Origin: Hahella chejuensis KCTC 2396
GTDB lineage: Bacteria > Pseudomonadota > Gammaproteobacteria > Pseudomonadales > Oleiphilaceae
Assembly: GCF_000012985.1 (NCBI RefSeq)
Contig: NC_007645.1
Span: forward strand, 1,240,001 to 1,304,000
Length of the DNA stretch: 64,000 bases
Direction of reading: 5' to 3'
The position numbers and the translations under genes were made by a program. This document shows positions 10,132 to 20,152 of this stretch, piece by piece (within the stretch, counting starts at the first letter, position 1; the number at the start of each line of letters is the position of its first letter). The notes beneath the pieces are model-generated. The model ran no database searches. It was not told where the DNA came from and worked only from the letters and a program-made list of their open reading frames with translations.

Positions 10132-11625
10132 ATGAACAAAGAAATCTTGTTGGTTGTGGAAGCGGTCTCCAACGAAAAAGGGGTAGATAAAGACGTCATT
10201 TTCGAAGCTATTGAATTGGCTTTGGCTACCGCTACTAAAAAGCGCTACGAAGATGAAGAGGCTGATATCCGAGTGGATATCGATAGAAAGACTGGTGAGT
10301 ACCAAGCGTTTCGTCGTTGGTTGGTGGTGGATAATGATGCAGTTCCTGCTTTGGGAACTGAACTTACTTTGGAAGAGGTTCATGAGAGTGGCCTTGACCT
10401 GAAGCCTGGCGATACCCATGAAGAGGAAGTCGAGGCGGTCGCTTTCGGGCGAATCGGTGCGCAAGCAGCCAAGCAGATTATTGTTCAAAAAGTGCGCGAG
10501 GCTGAGCGAACTAAAATCGTTGATAGCTATCGAGAAAAAGTCGGCGACTTGGTAAACGGCGTTGTTAAAAAGGTGACCCGAGATAACATTATTGTCGACT
10601 TGGGGGCGAATGCTGAGGCGTTGTTGCCTAAGGATCAATTGATCAGCAGAGAGACTTATCGTGTAGGAGATCGCGTTCGCGCGTTGCTTTTAGATATCAG
10701 AATGGACAACCGAGGGCCTCAGTTAATCTTGAGTCGCGCTTGTTCTCAGATGCTGATCGAGCTATTCAGAATCGAAGTCCCTGAAATCGCAGAAGAAGTT
10801 ATTGAAATCAAAGCGGCTGCGCGTGATCCGGGTTCCCGGGCGAAAATAGCGGTTAAAACTAATGATGGGCGTATAGATCCAGTCGGCGCCTGTGTGGGTA
10901 TGCGGGGTTCGAGGGTGCAAGCGGTATCCAGTGAGCTTGGCAACGAACGTATAGATATTGTCCTGTGGGACGATAACCCCGCTCAGCTGGTTATCAACGC
11001 CATGGCTCCGGCTGAAGTTGCCTCCATCATCATGGATGAAGATAGCCACACTATGCAGGTGGCGGTATCAGAAGATAATTTGGCGATGGCTATTGGACGT
11101 AGCGGCCAGAATGTCAAGTTGGCCTCCGAAATGACAGGGTGGGAAATTAATGTTCTGACTGAGGAGCAGGCGGGGCAGCAGCAGGAAGAAGAGTTTAGAC
11201 GCTATGTCGATTGCTTTATTGACCAACTGGGCGTAGAGGAAGATTTGGCGGAAGTGTTGGCTTCTGAAGGCTTTACGTCGTTGGAAGAGGTCGCCTACGT
11301 ACCAATGGAAGAGATGCTCGCTATCGATGATTTTGATGAGGATCTGGTGACTGAGCTGCGCAAGCGCGCAAAAAATGTTCTGATCAATCAAGCGTTAGCG
11401 AGTGAAGAGCAGCTGGAAAAAGCGGAGCCTGCGGAAGACCTGTTAAACATGGAGGGGATGGATCGGCACTTGGCGTTTGTGCTCGCAAGCAAAGGTATTG
11501 TCACGATGGAAGATTTGGCCGAACAATCTGTTGATGACCTCCTCGATATAGATGAAGTTGATGAAGAACGAGCTGCGCAGCTAATCATGACGGCGCGTAA
11601 ACCATGGTTTGAGGAACAACAGTAA
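10132..11625 (+). CDS. nusA: Transcription termination/antitermination factor NusA
   Basis: NusA binds RNA polymerase and nascent RNA, modulating pausing, termination and rRNA antitermination. The 497 residues hold the N-terminal polymerase-binding domain (1-130), an S1 domain (about 135-200, [18 protein letters not shown]), two KH domains (about 230-345, [14 protein letters not shown] and [12 protein letters not shown]), and two C-terminal helix-hairpin-helix acidic repeats (about 365-490) of the kind that contact the polymerase alpha subunit. The start lies 18 bases after rimP. Confidence 0.98.
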   Translation: MNKEILLVVEAVSNEKGVDKDVIFEAIELALATATKKRYEDEEADIRVDIDRKTGEYQAFRRWLVVDNDAVPALGTELTLEEVHESGLDLKPGDTHEEEVEAVAFGRIGAQAAKQIIVQKVREAERTKIVDSYREKVGDLVNGVVKKVTRDNIIVDLGANAEALLPKDQLISRETYRVGDRVRALLLDIRMDNRGPQLILSRACSQMLIELFRIEVPEIAEEVIEIKAAARDPGSRAKIAVKTNDGRIDPVGACVGMRGSRVQAVSSELGNERIDIVLWDDNPAQLVINAMAPAEVASIIMDEDSHTMQVAVSEDNLAMAIGRSGQNVKLASEMTGWEINVLTEEQAGQQQEEEFRRYVDCFIDQLGVEEDLAEVLASEGFTSLEEVAYVPMEEMLAIDDFDEDLVTELRKRAKNVLINQALASEEQLEKAEPAEDLLNMEGMDRHLAFVLASKGIVTMEDLAEQSVDDLLDIDEVDEERAAQLIMTARKPWFEEQQ

Positions 11626-11649
11626 TTCGGGGGCAAACAGGAGACAAGC

Positions 11650-14235
11650 ATGGCAGAAGTTACTATTAAGCAGCTTGCCGAAGACGTCGGGGCTCCCGTT
11701 GAGCGTCTGCTAAAGCAGATGGTTGACGCGGGTCTAGAAAAGCGCGGTGAAGGCGATATCGTTACCGACTCAGAGAAACAGAAACTATTGGCGTTTTTGA
11801 AGCAAAGCCATGGAGAATCATTTTCTGAGCCAAAGAAAATCACCTTAAAGCGTAAGACCACTACTACGCTGAAGGCATCAGGAACTGGGGCTAATCGGTC
11901 TATTAACGTTGAAGTGCGTAAGAAGCGCACCTACATCAAGCGCAGTGAAGCTGTTAACGATATAGATGCGCAGAAGCAGCAGGATATACAAAGGGCTGCT
12001 GAAGAAGCGGCAGCGAAAGAACGAGAAACTGAAGTTGAAGTTGCGCTTCAGAATGAGCCGGGCATGGAAGCTACTGCTGAGGTTGTTGAAAGCGTGCAGC
12101 AGGAAGCGGCGAACATGGATACTCAAGAAGCTGAGGCAGCGCCCCAGGCGTCGGTCGATGAGTCAGTTAGCGCTACAACTGCTGGCGGCAGTCAGGAGAA
12201 AGCTGGCGTAGCAGCTGACCAGGAAGCGGAAGATGCTCAAAAGTCAGAAGCAAGAAAAACGTCTAAACATAGACGTAATAAAGAAGACTCAGAGGTGCGT
12301 CGCGAGCCTGCCGATGCTGAAGACCTTAAGCGTCGTGAGAAGCATAAGCCCAAGCCTGCTCCTCAACTCAAGTCTTCAAAAGTCATCGCAATTGAAGAAG
12401 ATGACTCAAGTGAAGAAGCCCCAAGACGGGCTCGCCAACGTAAAAAGAAGAGCAAAGTGGTTCAGGACCGTTCTGTCCAGCCAATTGTTCGGGAGGTTGT
12501 GATTTCGGATACTATTACAGTCGCAGAACTAGCCCAGAAAATGTCCGTGAAAGGCGTGGAAGTTATCAAACGTCTGATGGGAATGGGGATCATGGCGACT
12601 TTAAATCAGTCAATCGATCAAGATGTCGCTCAGCTGGTTGCTGAAGAAATGGGGCATAAAGTCAAACTGCTTCAAGAAGATGCAGTGGAGACAGAAGTGT
12701 TGGAATCCATTTCTTTCGAAGGCGAATCAAAATCGCGTGCTCCAGTCGTCAGTGTCATGGGACATGTCGACCACGGTAAGACCTCTTTGCTTGACTATAT
12801 TCGTCGCGCGAAGGTAGCCGCTCAAGAGTCTGGTGGGATTACTCAGCATATTGGCGCGTACCACGTAGAAACTCCTCGTGGAATGATTTCGTTTCTGGAT
12901 ACGCCTGGCCATGCGGCGTTCACCGCCATGCGCGCTCGCGGAGCGCAGTGTACTGATATTGTTATTCTTGTTGTCGCTGCGGATGACGGTGTTATGCCGC
13001 AAACGCAAGAAGCAGTTCAGCACGCGAAAGCGGCCGGCGTGCCTCTTGTAGTGGCTGTTAACAAGATGGACAAGGAGCAGGCAGACCCCGACCGTGTTAA
13101 GAATGAGTTGTCCGCTCTTGACGTTATCCCTGAAGAGTGGGGGGGCGATGTTCAGTTTGTCCCCGTGTCCGCTCACACTGGCGATGGCATTGATGACCTT
13201 TTGGAAGCAGTGCTGTTACAGTCAGAAATGTTGGAGTTAACAGCGGTGCCTGACGCGCCAGGTAAAGGCGTGGTAATTGAATCCAGTCTGGACCGTGGCC
13301 GCGGTTCTGTCGCAACTGTTCTTGTCCAAAACGGAACTTTGCGTCATGGCGACATCGTTTTGGCCGGTGAATACTATGGTCGCGTAAGGGCCATGGTGAA
13401 CGAAAATGGTCAGAATGTTCAGGAAGCAGGCCCATCAATCCCTGTGGAAATTCTAGGGTTGAACGGTACCCCGGATGCGGGCGATGAATTCATCGTTGTG
13501 CCTGATGAGAAGAAGGCTCGTGAAGTTGCTGAATTCCGTCAAAATAAAGAGCGTCAAACTCGTCTTCAGCGCCAGCAGGCAGCAAGCCTTGAAAACCTGT
13601 TTGAAAATATGGGTAAAGGCGGCGTAAAAGAGCTGAACATTGTTTTGAAGACTGATGTGCGTGGTTCCTTGGAAGCGTTAATCGGGGCCTTGGCGGAGAT
13701 TGGTAATGAAGAAGTTCAGGTTAAGATCATAGCGAGTGGCGTTGGCGGTATTACTGAAACTGATGCCAACTTAGCGCTTTCCACTCAGGCGATCATAGTG
13801 GGCTTCAATGTGCGTGCAGACGCAAGTGCTCGTAAGATCGTTGAAAAAGAAGGTATTGAACTTCGTTACTATAGTGTCATCTATAACATTATTGACGATG
13901 TTAAAAAGGCGCTGACCGGTATGCTGGCGCCGGAGTTCCGGGAAGATATTGTTGGCACGGCAGAAGTGCGCGATACATTCAAGAGCCCGAAGTTCGGTCA
14001 GGTTGCAGGTTGTATGGTTCTCGAAGGCGCTGTCTATCGCAACAAGCCAATTCGAGTTCTGCGCGACAACGTGGTTATTTTTGAAGGTGAGCTTGAGTCT
14101 CTGCGTCGCTTCAAGGATGACGTAGCGGAGGTGCGCGCAGGTACTGAATGCGGTATTGGCGTTCGCAACTATGAAGTTAAAGTTGGCGATATTATCGAAG
14201 TATTCGACAAGATAAGGGTCGAGCGTTCTCTGTAA
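11650..14235 (+). CDS. infB: Translation initiation factor IF-2
   Basis: IF-2 is the GTPase that brings initiator tRNA to the 30S subunit. The 861 residues begin with an IF2-N domain (1-55), then a long charged Glu/Ala/Lys linker (about 60-290) with a second IF2-N module (about 285-340), then the G domain with G1 GHVDHGKT at 371-378, G3 DTPGH and G4 NKMD, and domains II-IV ending in the fMet-tRNA binding region. The linker is low-complexity and its length varies in the family, so indels there would not be surprising. Confidence 0.98.
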   Translation: MAEVTIKQLAEDVGAPVERLLKQMVDAGLEKRGEGDIVTDSEKQKLLAFLKQSHGESFSEPKKITLKRKTTTTLKASGTGANRSINVEVRKKRTYIKRSEAVNDIDAQKQQDIQRAAEEAAAKERETEVEVALQNEPGMEATAEVVESVQQEAANMDTQEAEAAPQASVDESVSATTAGGSQEKAGVAADQEAEDAQKSEARKTSKHRRNKEDSEVRREPADAEDLKRREKHKPKPAPQLKSSKVIAIEEDDSSEEAPRRARQRKKKSKVVQDRSVQPIVREVVISDTITVAELAQKMSVKGVEVIKRLMGMGIMATLNQSIDQDVAQLVAEEMGHKVKLLQEDAVETEVLESISFEGESKSRAPVVSVMGHVDHGKTSLLDYIRRAKVAAQESGGITQHIGAYHVETPRGMISFLDTPGHAAFTAMRARGAQCTDIVILVVAADDGVMPQTQEAVQHAKAAGVPLVVAVNKMDKEQADPDRVKNELSALDVIPEEWGGDVQFVPVSAHTGDGIDDLLEAVLLQSEMLELTAVPDAPGKGVVIESSLDRGRGSVATVLVQNGTLRHGDIVLAGEYYGRVRAMVNENGQNVQEAGPSIPVEILGLNGTPDAGDEFIVVPDEKKAREVAEFRQNKERQTRLQRQQAASLENLFENMGKGGVKELNIVLKTDVRGSLEALIGALAEIGNEEVQVKIIASGVGGITETDANLALSTQAIIVGFNVRADASARKIVEKEGIELRYYSVIYNIIDDVKKALTGMLAPEFREDIVGTAEVRDTFKSPKFGQVAGCMVLEGAVYRNKPIRVLRDNVVIFEGELESLRRFKDDVAEVRAGTECGIGVRNYEVKVGDIIEVFDKIRVERSL

Positions 14236-14291
14236 CGCTCTCCGTGTCTTGCGTAGTCGCTGCATGCATGCAATTAAGAGTAAAGATATAG

Positions 14292-14699
14292 ATGGCTCGA
14301 GAGTTCAGTCGATTAGACCGGGTTGCGGAGCAGATTCAAAAAGAGCTCGCGCAACTGATTCAAAGGGAATTGAAGGATCCACGCTTGGGAATGGTGACAG
14401 TAAACAGCGTTAAGGTGAGCAAGGATCTCTCATATGCGGATGTATACGTAACCGTTCTAAACCTTAAGGACGTGGAAGATGATGGCGATGCTTCTAAAGC
14501 ATCTCTAAAAGTCTTGGAGAGTGCTGCAGGATTTTTGCGTTCGGAATTAGGGCGCGCCATCAAACTGAGAGTCATGCCCCAACTTCGGTTTCATTACGAC
14601 GCTTCCGTCAGTAATGCTCAACGTTTAGGGGCGTTGATTCAAAAGGCGCGGGCCAAAGATAGCAGCGCTTCTGACTCTAGTGACGACAGTCACAACTGA
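14292..14699 (+). CDS. rbfA: 30S ribosome-binding factor RbfA
   Basis: RbfA binds immature 30S subunits and is needed for 16S 5'-end processing and cold adaptation. The 135-residue KH-like protein shows [21 protein letters not shown], the [21 protein letters not shown] core and the [13 protein letters not shown] signature. The tail is Ser/Asp rich. It sits between infB and truB as usual. Confidence 0.97.
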   Translation: MAREFSRLDRVAEQIQKELAQLIQRELKDPRLGMVTVNSVKVSKDLSYADVYVTVLNLKDVEDDGDASKASLKVLESAAGFLRSELGRAIKLRVMPQLRFHYDASVSNAQRLGALIQKARAKDSSASDSSDDSHN

Positions 14700-14713
14700 G
14701 GGTAGAGTCGGCG

Positions 14714-15649
14714 GTGGCGAGACGTAAGAAAGGTGCGCCTTTAAATGGAGTAATGGTCGTTGATAAGCCGCAAGATTGGACGTCCAATGCTGTATTGCAA
14801 AAGGTTAAGTACGCGCTGAACGCGCAGAAAGCGGGTCATACGGGCGCTTTGGATCCTCTAGCGACAGGGGTTTTACCCTTGTGCTTTGGTGAAGCTACAA
14901 AGTTTAGCCAATTGCTGTTGGACTCTGATAAAGAGTATGTTACGTGCGCCTATCTTGGCCGTACTACAACCACTTCTGATGCTGATGGCGATATCATAGC
15001 GGAGTCGCCTGTTCCTGGCCTCTCTGTTTCTGATCTGGAAAGTGTCCTTGGGAAATTTAGGGGGAATCTAAAGCAGATTCCCTCAATGTATTCAGCTTTA
15101 AAGCATAAAGGCACTCCCCTTTACAAGCTTGCCCGGCAGGGGATAGAGGTAGAGAGGGAAGCCAGGGATATCATCATTCATGAGCTTGAGCTCCTAGACT
15201 ACACTCCTCCTTTTTTGCGTTTACGGGTTCTCTGCAGTAAGGGAACCTATATTCGTAACCTAGTGGAGGATATCGGTCAGGTTTTAGGTTGTGGAGCGCA
15301 TGTAATGGAATTGCGTCGTACACGTTGCGGACCATTTTCGCTGGCGGATAGCGTTGAGTTTGTTTCATTTGCTGATGAAAGCGGACGCCAAGCCGCGGCG
15401 GAGAAGTATAAAGAACGTTTGCTGCCCATAGATTCGTCTGTCCAACAGTTCTCCGAAATAATTTTGGACGAGGCTAATACAGGCTCGATTATCCAGGGGC
15501 AAACGGTTAAAATATCGCCTCTCTCAAGCGAGGGGAAGGTTCGTCTGTATACTAACAGGCGTCATTTTATCGGCTTGGGAGAAGTGATGAGCGATGGAAC
15601 GGTTAAGCCCGTTCGGTTGCTCAATGTGAGCGCGCTTAGCGCTGAATGA
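14714..15649 (+). CDS. truB: tRNA pseudouridine(55) synthase
   Basis: TruB makes pseudouridine 55 in the T-loop of tRNAs and also acts as a tRNA chaperone. The 311-residue protein starts at GTG and has the catalytic Asp at D47 in [16 protein letters not shown], preceded by [10 protein letters not shown]. The C-terminal PUA-like part (from about residue 245) is present. It follows rbfA by 14 bases. Confidence 0.97.
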
Positions 15650-15710
15650 ATGGGGCGGCTGTTAATATGCGCGGTCGTTTCCGCATTAATCGCATATTTG
15701 GAGAAAAATC

Positions 15711-15980
15711 ATGGCATTATCTGCTACCGAAAAGTCGGTTATTGTTAAGGAATATCAAGTAAAGGAAGGGGATACTGGTTCTCCTGAAGTTCAAGTTGCT
15801 CTGTTGACTGCTAATATCAACAAGTTGCAAGATCACTTCCAGGCGAACAAGCATGACCACCACTCGCGTCGCGGGCTGATTCGTATGGTTAACCAGCGTC
15901 GTAAGTTGCTTGATTACCTGAAAGGCAAAGATACCCAACGTTATGTTGACCTGATCCAGAAGCTGGGTTTGCGTCGCTAA
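15711..15980 (+). CDS. rpsO: 30S ribosomal protein S15
   Basis: S15 is a primary 16S rRNA-binding protein of the small subunit platform. The 89-residue length and the motifs [22 protein letters not shown] and [21 protein letters not shown] are those of the family. GGAG precedes the ATG by seven bases. A terminator-like hairpin follows, and pnp lies 322 bases further on, as in the rpsO-pnp arrangement of E. coli. Confidence 0.98.
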   Translation: MALSATEKSVIVKEYQVKEGDTGSPEVQVALLTANINKLQDHFQANKHDHHSRRGLIRMVNQRRKLLDYLKGKDTQRYVDLIQKLGLRR

Positions 15981-16007
15981 GAAGACAAAGGTATTGCTTT
16001 AGTATCC

Positions 16008-16041
16008 GGGGTATCAAATGTTTGATACCCCGTTACTTTTT
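16008..16041 (+). terminator. Terminator after rpsO
   Basis: GGGGTATCAAA (16008-16018) and TTTGATACCCC (16021-16031) form a long tight hairpin followed by a T run at 16037-16041. It probably ends much of the rpsO message and lets part read into pnp. Confidence 0.85.
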
Positions 16042-16042
16042 G

Positions 16043-16208
16043 AGGAACCTCCGATTTATTCGATACTTGATGATTTTCAAAGAGCTTCGCGCTCAATGAG
16101 ATGAAGCAAGAGGGGCTGGCGCTGACGGACGTTTTCCGCACACCTTGCTCCTTAAGTGTTGGAGAAGTCTGTGGTCTTGTTGAGAGATCGAATAAATCAA
16201 AGGTTCCT
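16043..16208 (+). repeat. Long inverted repeat in the rpsO-pnp spacer (candidate pnp leader hairpin)
   Basis: Two 22-base arms, 16043-16064 and 16187-16208, pair at 20 of 22 positions, with two adjacent central C-A mismatches. They enclose 122 bases that hold smaller possible stems, such as GAGC-TTCGC-GCTC near 16081-16095. The position, between rpsO and pnp and ahead of the pnp ribosome-binding site, is where E. coli has the RNase III-processed hairpin used by PNPase to limit its own synthesis. That function is inferred by position; the sequence itself is not recognised. The rest of the 16209-16302 stretch is AT-rich leader with TAAGGAG before the pnp start. Confidence 0.75.
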
Positions 16209-16302
16209 TTGTTGGGTATCTAAGGCTCGAATCGGTAAGTAGCAGCTGATTCCGGATTAAAATTTAAGCGTAAAAATTAAAAAACACTCGTAAGGAGTCA
16301 AA

Positions 16303-18414
16303 GTGAACCCAGTTCGTAAAACATTTCAATACGGCAACTCAACAGTCACTCTGGAAACTGGCCGTATAGCTCGCCAGGCTACTGGAGCCGTGTTGGTGAC
16401 AATGGACGATACTGTTGTTTTGGTCACCGCTGTTGCAGAAAAAGAAGCTGTTCCAGGTCGTGATTTCTTTCCTCTTTCTGTTCACTATCAGGAAAAAACC
16501 TATGCAGCTGGGCGTATTCCAGGCGGTTACTTTAAGCGTGAGGGGCGTCCATCAGAGAAAGAAACTCTGACTTCCAGATTGATCGACCGCCCCATCCGCC
16601 CGCTGTTTCCAGATGGTTTCATGAATGAAGTACAAATCATTTGTACTGTTATGTCAGCAAACAAAGATGTCGATCCAGATATCGCCTCCATTATTGGCGC
16701 GGCGGCTGCGTTGGAAATTTCCGGCGTTCCCTTCCAAGGTCCACTGGCGGCTGCGCGCGTTGGTTACACTGACGAAGATGGTTACCTGCTGAATCCTGGC
16801 TTCAAGGCAATTGAAAACTCTAAGTTGGATATGGTTGTCGCAGGTACCGAAGATGCGGTTCTGATGGTTGAGTCGGAAGCGAAAGAGTTAACAGAAGACC
16901 AGATGCTTGGCGCAGTATTGTTCGCTCACCAGGAAATGCAGGTGGCTGTGCAGGCGATTAAAGAGTTTGCTCAGGAAGCTGGTAAGCCTAAATGGGATTG
17001 GCAGGCGCCGGAAGTTAATGCTGAACTTTTGGAGGCCTTGAAGGCCAAATTTGCCGGCTCTATCGGTGAAGCTTATGGCATCCGCGTTAAAGCTGATCGT
17101 TACGCTAAGTTGGGCGAGCTTCGTCAACAAGCGGAAGAAGAGCTGGCGGGTGAAGAAGAAGGCAAGTTTGAAGCTGAACTGGTCAAGAAATACTTCAGCA
17201 AGCTTGAGAAGGCTTGTGTCCGTCAGAATATTATTAAGGGTGAGCCACGTATTGACGGTCGTGATACCAAAACGGTTCGTGACCTGAAAATTGAAGTTGG
17301 CGTACTGCCGAACACCCACGGTTCCGCATTGTTTACGCGTGGAGAGACTCAGGCTCTGGTAACAGCGACTCTGGGTACTATGCGTGATGTATTGATGGTG
17401 GACGCGTTGGAAGGTGAGAAGAAAGACTCATTCATGTTCCACTATAACTTTCCTCCATACTCTGTGGGTGAAGCATCCCGAGTTGGCGGTGTAGGTCGCC
17501 GCGAGATCGGTCATGGTCGTTTGGCGCGTCGTGGCGTACAAGCGTTGATGCCGAATCTTGAGGAATTCCCCTACGCAGTACGCTGCGTCTCTGAGATTAC
17601 AGAGTCAAATGGCTCTAGCTCAATGGCCAGCGTATGCGGCAGCAGCCTGGCTCTGATGGATGCCGGTATTCCTGTTAAAGCTCCAGTTGCAGGCATTGCA
17701 ATGGGCTTGGTCAAAGAAGGCGACAGCTTTGCTGTATTGACTGATATCCTGGGTGATGAAGATCACTTGGGCGACATGGACTTCAAAGTAGCGGGAACCG
17801 AAAAAGGTGTTACCGCTCTGCAAATGGATATCAAGATCAACGGCATTACCGACGAAATCATGGAAATTGCGTTAGAGCAAGCTCTGCATGCGCGACTCCA
17901 TATCCTCGGTGAAATGAATAAAGTGATTTCCGAACCACGAGACTCCGTTGCAGATAACGCGCCGAAGATGGAAACCATCAAGATCGATCCGGATAAAATC
18001 CGTGACGTTATCGGTAAGGGCGGCGCCACTATTCGTTCTATCTGTGAAGACACAGGCGCTTCTATCGATATCGACGACAATGGTACTGTGCGTATTTACG
18101 CGGAAAGCAAGCTGGCGGCGGATGAGGCTATTTACCGTATCACCGAGATCACGGCTGAAGCGGAAGTTGGTAAGCTGTATCGCGGCAAGGTTGAGCGTAT
18201 TGTTGAGTTCGGCGCGTTTGTAAACATCCTGCCCGGTAAAGACGGTCTGGTGCATATTTCTCAGATCGCGCAAGAACGTGTAGAGAACGTCACTGATTAT
18301 CTTAAAGAAGGTCAGGAGGTCGTTGTTAAGGTGCTGGATATTGACGCTCGTGGCCGTATCAAACTTTCTATGAAGGAAGTGACTGAAGACGAAAAAGCTT
18401 CAATGGCTGGTTAA
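16303..18414 (+). CDS. pnp: Polyribonucleotide nucleotidyltransferase (PNPase)
   Basis: PNPase degrades RNA 3' to 5' by phosphorolysis and is part of the degradosome in relatives. It starts at GTG with TAAGGAG five bases upstream. The 703 residues hold the first RNase PH domain (1-140, with [21 protein letters not shown]), an all-helical linker, the second catalytic PH domain (about 312-545, with the [15 protein letters not shown] active-site acidic cluster), a KH domain (about 555-610, [15 protein letters not shown]) and an S1 domain (about 620-690). The leader carries a long inverted repeat that may be its autoregulatory site. Confidence 0.98.
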   Translation: MNPVRKTFQYGNSTVTLETGRIARQATGAVLVTMDDTVVLVTAVAEKEAVPGRDFFPLSVHYQEKTYAAGRIPGGYFKREGRPSEKETLTSRLIDRPIRPLFPDGFMNEVQIICTVMSANKDVDPDIASIIGAAAALEISGVPFQGPLAAARVGYTDEDGYLLNPGFKAIENSKLDMVVAGTEDAVLMVESEAKELTEDQMLGAVLFAHQEMQVAVQAIKEFAQEAGKPKWDWQAPEVNAELLEALKAKFAGSIGEAYGIRVKADRYAKLGELRQQAEEELAGEEEGKFEAELVKKYFSKLEKACVRQNIIKGEPRIDGRDTKTVRDLKIEVGVLPNTHGSALFTRGETQALVTATLGTMRDVLMVDALEGEKKDSFMFHYNFPPYSVGEASRVGGVGRREIGHGRLARRGVQALMPNLEEFPYAVRCVSEITESNGSSSMASVCGSSLALMDAGIPVKAPVAGIAMGLVKEGDSFAVLTDILGDEDHLGDMDFKVAGTEKGVTALQMDIKINGITDEIMEIALEQALHARLHILGEMNKVISEPRDSVADNAPKMETIKIDPDKIRDVIGKGGATIRSICEDTGASIDIDDNGTVRIYAESKLAADEAIYRITEITAEAEVGKLYRGKVERIVEFGAFVNILPGKDGLVHISQIAQERVENVTDYLKEGQEVVVKVLDIDARGRIKLSMKEVTEDEKASMAG

Positions 18415-18430
18415 TTCCTCTCTTCCCAAG

Positions 18431-18456
18431 AAAAGCCGCTCTATGCGGCTTTTTTT
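18431..18456 (+). terminator. Terminator after pnp
   Basis: AAAAGCCGC and GCGGCTTTT form a 9-bp stem around TCTAT with a further T run. The A tract also allows use for the convergent hydrolase gene. Confidence 0.92.
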
Positions 18457-18465
18457 ATGCCAAAT

Positions 18466-19446
18466 TTAAAGTGGCGAGCGCTTGGGATTGGCGAGAAAGT
18501 TCAGTAATACCTGGCGATATTCTGCAATGCTAAAGGTAGCTGTGTGAGGGGTATTGGTGCTTAAGAAGTACTTTGGGTCGCCTGCGTGCTGAAATACTCT
18601 CTCGCCGTGGTGATAAGGGATGATTTGGTCAGAGACGCTGTGAATCATCAACAATGGGACTGGTGAGATATTTCCAACGTAATCCTCTGGGTCATAATTC
18701 GCAGGAAGGATATAGGAAAAGGGATATTGAAAGGCCCAGGTCAGCCACCCTGCTGCAAGTTTTTCTCGTGCGATCTCCCTTAGATCGCTAAAGGGAGCGT
18801 CGGCGATGACCGCGGTGGGTTTATCCGCATGAGGGGGCATCTGTCCTACAAAATTAATGCTCAGCACTGCGCCGATGCTTTGTCCAAGTACAAAGAATGG
18901 CGTGTTTGCACCTGGATATCGTGTTTTCAACCATTCGTAACCTGTTTCTACGTCGCTAAGAGCGCCCGCCATCTCTGGCTTGCCAGAGGATAAGCCAAAT
19001 CCACGGTAGTCCAGACAAAATACCTCATAGCCCTGTTGCGGAAGCCATAGTACGTTGCCGCAATGAGTACTGATATTTTCTGCATTGCCATGCAGGAAAT
19101 AGACTACGCCTCGCAATGGAGGAGAGGCCTGAAGCAGCCATCCATGAAGACGCTCGCCATCAGGTGTGTTGAGATAAATGTTCTCATATCGAACTTGCGC
19201 TTGATCGGGGGTGCGATAGATATGCTTGTCTGGGTAGAAAAGCAGTCCACTACAAGCGCTAAGAAAAAGCAGCGCCCCTAACAATCCAAGTTTGAAAACG
19301 GCGTTAGCAAGAGTATTAAATTTATCTGATGTGACGTTCACAATTTGATCTGCCTGTATACCTGAACTAGGCTTACCTCGGGCCATGTAATGGCGCCAAG
19401 TCTGTACGCCCTGGTGAGAAATGACCAAGCGTTTCTGTTTCAGCAT
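18466..19446 (-). CDS. Alpha/beta hydrolase, probable lipoprotein
   Basis: A serine hydrolase of the alpha/beta fold, substrate unknown. The oxyanion motif FLHGNAEN is at about 117-124, the nucleophile S190 in LGQSIGA, the acid D273 in HSVSDQIIP and the base H301 in NTPHTATF, so the triad is complete. A hydrophobic segment ends in a lipobox (FLSACSG, Cys65), suggesting an inner or outer membrane anchor facing the periplasm. Sixty-four residues before the Cys is too long for a signal peptide, so the true start is probably internal; the GTG at 19341 would leave 29 residues before the Cys, but no site has a strong ribosome-binding sequence. It resembles YfhR/Bem46-like hydrolases. Confidence 0.85.
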   Translation of the reverse strand: MLKQKRLVISHQGVQTWRHYMARGKPSSGIQADQIVNVTSDKFNTLANAVFKLGLLGALLFLSACSGLLFYPDKHIYRTPDQAQVRYENIYLNTPDGERLHGWLLQASPPLRGVVYFLHGNAENISTHCGNVLWLPQQGYEVFCLDYRGFGLSSGKPEMAGALSDVETGYEWLKTRYPGANTPFFVLGQSIGAVLSINFVGQMPPHADKPTAVIADAPFSDLREIAREKLAAGWLTWAFQYPFSYILPANYDPEDYVGNISPVPLLMIHSVSDQIIPYHHGERVFQHAGDPKYFLSTNTPHTATFSIAEYRQVLLNFLANPKRSPL

Positions 19447-19585
19447 AGCTGTTTGATGTCTATTTCAGAAAGAGTTTGTCACAACTCGGTTTTCGAGTTG
19501 GTTGGCGTTTGTTGCCAGGATGGGCGCTGATACTTGCACAAATAGTACGCGACGAGAATAAGCTAACGTTGAAAGAGGAATCGTT

Positions 19586-20068
19586 ATGAGAAAAATGATG
19601 CTCGCTGTTGGGTTTTTGTCGATGACATCCGGCGCTTTTGCTGAAGCCCCTGGGGGACCGGATTGTGGATGGGGCAACATGCTGTTCGCAGGAGAAAGTG
19701 GACTGCCTATCCATCTTTTGGCCACCATTACTAATGGCACTTCAGGTAATAACACATTTGGCATGACCTCCGGAACCAATGGATGTTCTGCTAATGGCGT
19801 GCTGACCTATGGCGGATCGCCGTTAGTCAACCTCACGCCAATCATGGATGAGTTTTCTGAGGACGTGGCGCGAGGTCATGGAGACGCCTTGACCACCGTT
19901 GCTGTCGCGCTGGAGGTCAAGCAGGAAGACCGCGCACGCTTTAACCAGGTTATGCATGATAATTTTAATCAGCTGTTCCCAAGCGAAAGTGTAACGGCGG
20001 AGCAGGTGATGCAGTCCGTCATGGATGTGATGAAGACCGACGCAAGGCTTTCCAAGTACGCCGCTTGA
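19586..20068 (+). CDS. DUF3015 family exported protein
   Basis: A 160-residue protein with a clear signal peptide (MRKMMLAVGFLSMTSGAFA). The mature part has the DUF3015 pattern: PDCGWGNMLFAGESGLPIHLLA, then a Ser/Thr/Asn-rich TSGTNGCSANGVL, then a helical C-terminus. Two cysteines (in PDCGW and NGCSA) may form a disulfide. I know of no proven function for this family. GAAAGAGGAATCGTT precedes the ATG. It runs in the same direction as the DUF4105 gene, 84 bases ahead of it, with a hairpin between. Confidence 0.85.
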   Translation: MRKMMLAVGFLSMTSGAFAEAPGGPDCGWGNMLFAGESGLPIHLLATITNGTSGNNTFGMTSGTNGCSANGVLTYGGSPLVNLTPIMDEFSEDVARGHGDALTTVAVALEVKQEDRARFNQVMHDNFNQLFPSESVTAEQVMQSVMDVMKTDARLSKYAA

Positions 20069-20085
20069 AGTCAAAACATGAAGCG

Positions 20086-20117
20086 ACGCCCGGTAGTCCG
20101 GGCGTTGATTCGTTTTT
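20086..20117 (+). terminator. Terminator after the DUF3015 gene
   Basis: ACGCCCGG and CCGGGCGT form an 8-bp stem with loop TAGT; a T run follows at 20112-20117 after a 7-base gap. It would uncouple the DUF3015 and DUF4105 genes in part. Confidence 0.7.
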
Positions 20118-20152
20118 CTTAACCCCTGCTGATCAAGAGCGCATGTCGCCCT

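Noticed and set aside
9799-10638. 279-codon minus-strand frame across rimP and nusA
   Set aside because: Antisense to two conserved genes and without any recognisable domain.
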